From Achatina immaculata (lineage: Eukaryota > Mollusca > Gastropoda > Stylommatophora > Achatinidae): 64,000 nucleotides of DNA. The notes under the pieces are model-generated. The model was not told the origin of the DNA. It saw only the letters and a list, made by a program, of their open reading frames with translations, and did not search any database. Shown piece by piece: positions 57,617-64,000 of this stretch. The DNA is taken from the NCBI GenBank assembly GCA_009760885.1, contig CM019716.1, positions 3,663,501-3,727,500 on the forward strand, read 5' to 3'. The position numbers and the translations under genes were made by a program. Within the stretch, counting starts at the first letter, position 1. Each line of letters starts with the position of its first letter.

Positions 57617-57870
57617 CTAGAACTGCGAGCTGATGATCTCTGTATCCGATGCTGTGAAGATGTTGAGGCACATCATCGTGTGAGATTGGGAACAAGTTGT
57701 AATGGCTATTTTTTTTAGTCCATGGGTGGAACTAAAAAGCAGGGGGGGGGGTTATGCATTACGCCTCTAGCAGACTCAACCGCCATGGGGACTATGGGAA
57801 TCCCTGCCACGTTTGTCAGGCTATGCCATTTAAAGATGGAGAAGTGGAACAGGGTCTTGGCCAGTTATGG
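57617..57870 (-). mobile_element. Family T dispersed element, minus strand
   Basis: On minus: CATAGTCCCCATGGCGGTTG, AGTCTGCTAGAGGC, CACGATGATGTGCCTCAACA and TCTTCACAGCATCGG, in the usual order, ending near CTAGGGAGATA. A G-run of nine lies in the middle. Confidence 0.85.
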
Positions 57871-58112
57871 TTCGCCAGTCCTGATGCCAGCATGTCAGCT
57901 ATGGTTTGCCAGACCTGACGCCAGCATGTCAGCTATAGTTTGCCAGACCTGACGCCAGCATGTCAGCTATGGTTTGCCAGAACTGACGCCAGCATGTCAG
58001 CTATGGTTTGCCAGACCTGATGGCAGCATGTCATCTATGGTTTACCAGTCCTGACGCCAGCATGTCAGCTATGGTTCGCCAGTCCTGACGCCAGCATGTT
58101 AGCTATGTATTG
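57860..58112. repeat. 34-bp array derived from the head of family T
   Basis: About seven units which on minus read GACATGCTGGCGTCAGGTCT plus GGCAAACCATAGCT. These align with the family T head (GACATGCTAATGTCAGGATTGG at 8.4 kb), and the array is contiguous with the head of the element to its left. Confidence 0.92.
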
Positions 58113-58587
58113 CTGACTGCGAGATTGATAAGGTTCTCGACCCTCTCCATTGTCTTTTAATCACATTATAACTATATCTATCGGGTTTTCTGGAGTTCAA
58201 CAGGAGAGTATCAAACAGTGTTTCTTGATGGAGAGGGAAGTACGTTTAGAGAGTTCCTGGCATTATCTTCAAAATCCAGTGCTGAAAAGAAGTGTCCTTA
58301 TGTAATAAAAGCGCATCCAGGACAGTTACACCGGGAGTAGTTTGACGGAACTACTCCAGATAACGTTATCTGTTACATATGCCAAGAGTCCAAACTCTGA
58401 AATACGAGTCCTTTAATTGCAGAGACAAACGAGGGAAATGGATCGAGAGTCATGATCTCTATTGTCCGGCAGGTTCTCGATCGTGTCGCTCAGGTCGGGA
58501 GAGGCGTCGGAGACCTGTAATCGTAACCTGTACCGTCTACTTAATTGCATTTTGTGGTCGAGGCTACAGTCGTCTGATACAAGTCCG

Positions 58588-58613
58588 AGGTGGGGGTGGG
58601 GGGTGGGGTAGTG
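58588..58613 (+). repeat. G-rich tract (G-quadruplex potential)
   Basis: GGTGGGGGTGGGGGGTGGGG fits the G3+N1-7 pattern closely. Confidence 0.65.
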
Positions 58614-58635
58614 TAGCTCCTGGTCCTGTTCCTTA

Positions 58636-59126
58636 AATCTCATCGTCCAAAATCTCATCGTCCAAACCTTCTAGCAAATCTCATCGTCCAAACCTTCTAG
58701 CAAATCTCATCGTCCAAACTTTCTAGGAAATCTCATCGTCCAAACCTTCTAGCAAATCTCACCGTCCAAACTTTCTAGCAAATTTATTCGTCCAAACCTT
58801 CTAGCAAATCTCATCGTCCAAACCGTCTAACAAATCTCTTCGTCAAAACCTTCTAGCAAATTTATTCGTCCAAACCTTCTAGCAAATCTCATCGTCAAAA
58901 CCTTCTAGCAAATCTCATCGTCAAAACCTTCTAGCAAATCTCATCGTCAAAACCTTCTAGCAAATCTCATCGTCCAGACCTTCTAGCAAATCTCATCGTC
59001 CAAACTTTCTAGCAAATCTCATCGTCCAGACCTTCTAGCAAATCTCATCGTCAAAACCTTCTAGCAAATCTCATCGTCAAAACCTTCTAGCAAATCTCAT
59101 CGTCCAGACCTTCTAGCAAATCTCAT
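58636..59126. repeat. 26-bp minisatellite, about 19 copies
   Basis: The unit is CAAATCTCATCGTCCAAACC plus TTCTAG, with GTCAAAACC, GTCCAGACC and TTTATTCG variants interspersed. Confidence 0.97.
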
Positions 59127-59452
59127 GAAGCTGATCAATGTATATACATTTTACACTTTACACTCTTAACATCCAACATCATTTACTATTTGGCGGGGGA
59201 GGGGGGTTGCTGTCTTTCACCTCTGGGCTGTTTACTAAATGTGTCCACTTCGTCCACGTAGAGGATATTTCTGTCTAAAGTAGAAATAGATTTAGCTGTG
59301 TGGTGCAGATTTGTAAATTAGAAGAAAGAGTCACGTAAAAAAAAAAACAAACAAGAATACGCCACTATTTCAGCACAGAGGTCATTTACTTAAAAAAAAC
59401 TAAAAAAACATAACGATGAAATAACAGAGTAGGCGTAAAAAACAGGCATACT

Positions 59453-59592
59453 GAAGTGATATGTCTACTCATCAATATCTAAGTTATTCAATATTAGCTT
59501 TATGTACCGGTAAGTTGAGAAGTGATATGTCTACTCATCAATATCTAAATTATTCAATATTAGCTTTATGCACCCGTAAGGTGAGAAGTAAT
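59453..59592. repeat. Tandem duplication, about 68 bp x 2
   Basis: GAAGTGATATGTCTACTCAT, CAATATCTAA and TTATTCAATATTAGCTTTAT are repeated with few changes. A three-fold relative AGATAGATTT(T/A)GTTTGA(C/G)TCT follows at 59618-59725. Confidence 0.93.
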
Positions 59593-59814
59593 GATGATTC
59601 CAGCTGGGCAGATTTTAAATAGAAAGATAGATTTAGTTTGACTCTAAACAGAAAGATAGATTTTGTTTGAGTCTATTTTCTGTAATTAGAAAGGTAGATT
59701 TTGTTTGACTCTATTCTCTCCTTTGATTGTTCTTGGTTGTATTATTTGTCTTATTTAAATATTGTTTCTCCGTTTTTAGAAAACAAAAGGTATCAACAAA
59801 GTGTCCATGATTAG

Positions 59815-59965
59815 CATTCCATTGTTTAGTCTCTTCACTGTTTATCCTCTTTTTAAAACATTCTTTTCTTGTTTAGTCTCTCCGTTGTTTAACCTCTTTT
59901 GTTGTTTAGTCTTTTCGTCATTTACCATCTCCGCTGCTTCATCTCTTTTTGTTGTTAGTTTGTCT
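59815..59965. repeat. Degenerate 16-18-bp repeat
   Basis: TTGTTTAGTCTCTCCG and similar words recur about eight times; the same theme (TTGTTTAGCCTCTCCT) returns at 60610-60685. Confidence 0.75.
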
Positions 59966-59969
59966 TTCT

Positions 59970-61230
59970 TTATCCTTATTTTTTTTCATCGGTTGAGCTT
60001 TCCTGTTGTCATAAGTGAATAGAAATCTTGAACCCAGATAAAACACTGAACAAGCTAGAACAATGTCATCAGGAGATGTGGGGGTGTACGGGAGGTTGCT
60101 GTGGATTGCTGTGATAGAGGCGGGGAATGGATGACACGGTGAATCAAGAAAGCTAAAGAGGAGAAGAAAATAGCAAAACAAAGTTGAGCGTCCATCTATA
60201 CCAGAAAATGTATCTGAACAGATCATTCGTCTGGACAAATAAGAGGAACTGAAAGTTTGGACCAGCAGGGACTCAGTACTGTACATAAATATACGTGAAT
60301 CATCAAAATCAAACAGTTAAAAACCGATTGTTTGAGAGATTTGTTCAAGAAGCCTTTGACTACACACACTCCCGTCTTCCTTTTCAAACTGATGAAGGGA
60401 TTTGTCAGCTGTGTCTGTTCAATAGAACGAAACGGTGAAACAAATAATACTCCACATACATATGAAAGTCTGATTTCGCCTCATGGATGAACGAACGAAA
60501 GAAAACAAGAGTGTGTCCGCAACAAGGTGGTGAGAGCCGGGAGAGGGATGGGTTGTATGAGACTGTGTTTAGTTGTTCTGTGCCTTATAGTTGTTTTCTG
60601 TGTTTATACTTCTTGTTGTTTAGCCTCTCCTTTGTTTAGCCTCTCCTTTGTTTAACCTTTCCGTTGTTTCTCCTCTCAGTTGTCTAACTACTTTATGGTT
60701 TAGAAACTGATTTGCCGAACAAAAATGTGATGTGCACACTTTTGTTAAAAAGTAGAGTGAGACCAGATAGGCCACATCTGCTATCATCCGACATGATAAG
60801 TCAACTCGCTGCCACTCCGCTTCTCCTTCACAGGACATCTGTTGTTGTTGTTGCTGCTGTTGTCGATCTATTGATGTTGGACACGAACTTGTAAGTAGTG
60901 ATGTCTACACATATTTCTCAACTGTTTGGATGCTAAGCGCACAAGATGGTCTTGCTAAAAGATCGCTGATGTTAAAGTGGAACGGTACTAACCTATTACA
61001 GGATACGTTGGTAATTACTGCTGGAAAACTAGTTCTAGGAGAGCAGAGTTTGATGATTTGGAAGAAAATGGAAGCAACAGGAGATACAGATAGTGAGAAG
61101 GTTATGACAATATAAAAATTTTACTCTTCTTGTCTACTACTGCTAATTTATCCCCCCCCCCCCCCTCCCTTTTCTTCATATTTCTAGTTTGTAAAATTCT
61201 ACCATAGACATTTGTCTAACTCTGGTTTTT
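59970..61230. other. 5' flank, no gene seen
   Basis: Contains the second block of the TTGTTTAG repeat (60610-60685), a GTT-rich run near 60840 and a C-run at about 61151-61165. Short frames at 60712-61115 have no recognisable feature. Confidence 0.4.
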
Positions 61231-61235
61231 AGAAA

Positions 61236-61525
61236 CCCAGCGGCCTGGTTAGTTGAGTGGTTGGATGCTCGGTTTACCAGATTAGTGGTACCGTGTTCAG
61301 TCCCAGAAGTGAGATTTTTTTCTGCTACAAGACCGAAAACAGCCCCAGGGTCGACCCAGTCTCTAAAAATGGGTACGAGAGAAATCTGGGACAGTAAATG
61401 CGGCCAGGCGTGATACTGACCAGGTCCCAGTTTCATGTGCCCAAGGTCATGGAAAATAAGAGCCAAACACCGTATCCCCCAATATACCTTAATGGCGTGG
61501 AAATGGGAATTTTAACTTTTTTTAT
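61236..61525 (+). mobile_element. tRNA-headed SINE, nearly full length
   Basis: Head GGCCTGGTTAGTTGAGTGGT and TGTTCAGTCCCAG (A- and B-box regions), T-run, then CCCCAGGGTCGACCCAGTCT, GGGTACGAGAGAAATCTGGG and CGGCCAGGCGTGATACTGAC, ending GGGAATTTTAACTTTTTTT. It is the closest match here to the copy at 960-1258. Confidence 0.85.
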
Positions 61526-61679
61526 AGTTCAGCTCAGACTAGACAGCCTTGATTAAGATGTAGAATAGTCTAGTACCGGCGCTGCTTCTATGATATATAT
61601 ATATATTTGTGCGGTTAAAAAGAAAAAAAATAAAGCAGGTAAAAGTAACTATCGTGTGATAAAGGTAACTATGGTACAT

Positions 61680-61945
61680 CATCATCATCATCATCATCAC
61701 GTGCCTTCTTCAGAACGGGGTTGGCGGTAATGAATCTCCCGTGCCGTGATGGTCAGGCTGTGTCCTGTCCATTCTCGTATGTTATCTTCCCATCTACATC
61801 TCTGTCTACCTCTTGATCTTTTTCCTTCCACCTTTCTTTCTAGTATGGTCTTCAGTCTATTGATATGTCTTTTGACATGGCCAAAGTATTTTTTTCTTCT
61901 TCATTCTTATTTCTTTGAGAAGTTCACACTGCTGTAAACCTTGTT
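61680..61945 (-). mobile_element. LINE family D relative, 3' end
   Basis: Minus-strand frames give GLQQCELLKEI, KKYFGHVKRHINRLKTILE, GKRSRGRQRCRWEDNIREW and TGHSLTITAREI with a stop, then an (ATG)n tail. The FGHV.R and GRPR.RW patterns are typical of RTE-like LINE C-termini. Confidence 0.8.
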
Positions 61946-61949
61946 TGGT

Positions 61950-62750
61950 GCAAGTTTACATTTTATAACTAGTGGGGGGACTATTTTATTCAGATGTTAC
62001 AGACCAACAATCCCTTGGCAATGTACTACTGTACTCGAGGCCAACCCCCCCGTCATGACCTCCACCCCAGGTTCTCCCCTCCTAGGTTTATTGCATGCTA
62101 CATAATTGTGCATAAATCCTGAGCATTCAAGTAAGCAACACACAATACATTGACATACAGTACAAATCACCAAGTCAGAAATGAAAGACACAGCATTGTA
62201 ATCTCAGTATACGCCATAACAGCACATGCAACTTACATTGATATAAACATGACATCAAGACAGGTGTCATTATAATGGTAATTAAGTATATTATAATATG
62301 ACAATGACTTTTCATGTTGCGTTATTTGAACCTGATGGACCTGGGGTCCCGGGCTCTTTTGGCCCTACACGTGGCCTACACTACGAATCTAATGTGCAGT
62401 GGCACTTATTCCACGCAGCTACCGCGGCCATGACGCACCTCTATATAACCGCGTCGCTGCAGCACAAGATCAGTCTACATGAGGGTATAATAACTAATCA
62501 AACATGTTGCCCATCCAATATACTGATAAATCACACTGAACTCATATGCAGAAGTGCTATATGATATCGATACGTAAACATAGAAACCTACATCCGGCTA
62601 ACAGCACAATTACATAATCTACACCACATGAGATCGGCACGTGCAAAATATCACCATAATACATCCATATGCACAGCTACACAAGACAATACCCGGCAAT
62701 TGCCTCTGTCTAACTTCAAATGCCAAGCCAAATGTTTATATTTATATTAT
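61950..62750. other. 5' flank, 88-codon frame of unknown status
   Basis: The plus frame at 62298-62564 has no recognisable domain. Nothing else seen. Confidence 0.35.
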
Positions 62751-62751
62751 G

Positions 62752-64000
62752 CACAAACTACAGAACTGTTGCCCTGATTAGTCATGCCAGTAAAATTCTG
62801 TTAAAAATCATAATGAGTAGACTTCGTAAGAAAATGGAAGAAGAAGTCAATATGGTCCAAGCTGGTTTCAGGCAAGGAAGAGGATCAAGAGATCATATAT
62901 TCAATCTAAGATTAATAATAGAGAAATGCAGAGAGTTTAATGTGAATCTATATTTATCTTTTATAGGCTACTCAAAGGCATTTGATTGTGTACAACACCA
63001 AAAACTTTGGGAAATAATGGAAAAAATGAGATTTCCAACACATTTGATACAATTAACATCACTGCTGTATCTAGACCAACAAGCAGCAGTAAGAATAAAT
63101 GGTGAAACAACAACTTGGTTTGACATAAAACAAGGGGTCCGTCAGGGGTGCATATTGTCACCTTACTTATTTAACTTGTATACTGAAAATATAATGAGGA
63201 ATGTTAGAGAAGATGTAGACAAAGAATATTACGATGCCATAACAATTGGAGGTTATGAAATACCAGAGATTAGATATGCTGATGATACAGTGTTACTGTC
63301 CACAACACAAAAAGGAATGGAAAAACTAATTATGTCAGTCCGTAAGAACAGCGAAGAGCAGAACCTCTATCTTAATGCAAAGAAAACTAAATTGATGACA
63401 ACTGACAAAACAAACAAGGCAGCTGAAATATATATCGATGAGGAAAAATTGGAAGAAGTGGAGAGTTTTGAATATTTTGGATCACTGCTAACTAATAATG
63501 GAGATACAATGAGGGAAATTAAAAGGAGGACATCTGTTGCTCTTCAGAAAGTAAAACAAATAAAGAATATGTGGATAGGAACAAACAGAACTAAAAAAAA
63601 ATAAGATTTTTAAGGGTCTGCATCTTTCCCATCGCAACATATGCCTGTGAGACATGGACACTTAACAAAACAGCTGAGAAACATATAAATGCCTTTGAAT
63701 GTAAATGCTACAGAAGAGTTCTCCAAATATCGTGGACACAAAAAAGAACAAATATATTTATACTACAAGAGCTTAATATTGAAGAAGGTTGGCTAGTAAA
63801 GAGGATTAAGGAGAGAAAACTTAAATATTTTGGACACATTAAACGTCATGATAATTTAGAGAAGACCGTATTGGAAGGATACATAATGGGAAAAAAGAAA
63901 AAGAGGAAGACCAAAACGAAGATGGCTGCAAGAAATCGTTGACGATCTGCAAATGGACGCAGCAGCAGCAAGCCATCTTGCTCACAACCGAGAGGCCTAC
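62752..64000 (+). mobile_element. LINE family A, copy 7: longest RT segment, runs off the window
   Basis: The frame covers NYRTVALISHASKILLKIIM, QAGFRQGRGSRDHIFNLRLI, FIGYSKAFDCV, RQGCILSPYLFNLY and RYADDTVLL, so it includes more of the RT N-terminus than any other copy here. In motif A the catalytic Asp is replaced by Gly (FIG in place of FID in copy 2). A-run length changes near 63592-63602 and 63891-63897 shift the frame. It continues through AFECKCYRRVL and YFGHIKRHDN to the right edge. Inactive on both counts. Confidence 0.93.

Noticed and set aside
57112..57620. Frames with SIYLSIYL repeats
   Set aside because: Translations of the (TCTA)n tracts.

Overview
This window is eukaryotic, AT-rich, repeat-dense nuclear DNA from an animal, most likely a mollusc. 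I lean towards a gastropod such as a heterobranch, but this is inferred from the protein and the repeat style and is not proven. There are no operons, no dense coding and no bacterial signals. The only host gene I can support is the 5' half of a Pitx (paired-like, Bicoid-class homeobox) gene on the minus strand. Its first coding exon (35369-35612) encodes a His-rich N-terminus. Its second exon (713-915) carries an acidic/basic linker and homeodomain positions 1-46, ending at the canonical 46/47 homeobox intron. The exon phases match exactly: one base at the donor and two at the acceptor join as GAC. Intron 1 is therefore about 34.5 kb, and the rest of the homeodomain lies beyond the left edge of the window. 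Pitx acts downstream of Nodal in left-right asymmetry, including in snails, so the intron and the upstream flank are the natural places for its regulatory DNA.

Layout. 1-712 is partial intron 2; 713-915 is exon 2; 916-35368 is intron 1; 35369-35612 is exon 1; 35613-64000 is 5' flank with no second gene recognised. A GC-rich, CpG-rich island near 38.05-38.3 kb and a TATA/E-box pair with TGTGAC-type repeats just upstream of exon 1 are the best promoter candidates, on weak evidence. A repeat-poor stretch at about 27.3-28.35 kb inside intron 1 holds an inverted pair of TAATCC (K50 homeodomain) sites and a third TAATCC, a candidate autoregulatory enhancer.

Almost everything else is transposon debris and satellites. 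Non-LTR (LINE) elements occur in several families: A (seven copies, RT with YADD, 3' tails of AATG or ACTG repeats), B (three copies, mostly GA-tailed), C (two copies), D (three 3' ends with ATG or GTA tails), and single remnants. Several A and B copies have clear target-site duplications. tRNA-headed SINEs with a shared body occur many times. A roughly 300-bp GAA-tailed dispersed element ('family T') recurs at least seven times.

The most unusual theme is how often transposon pieces have become tandem arrays. The head of family T is amplified in two separate arrays (33 bp at 42 kb, 34 bp at 58 kb). A LINE RT segment is amplified in frame as a 39-bp array at 45.5 kb. A 50-bp LINE piece is triplicated at 53.75 kb. 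LINE tails have grown into long (GTA)n or (CAT)n tracts. Besides these there are at least a dozen minisatellites with units of 13 to 49 bp. Many long apparent open frames in the window are only translations of these arrays and are not genes.
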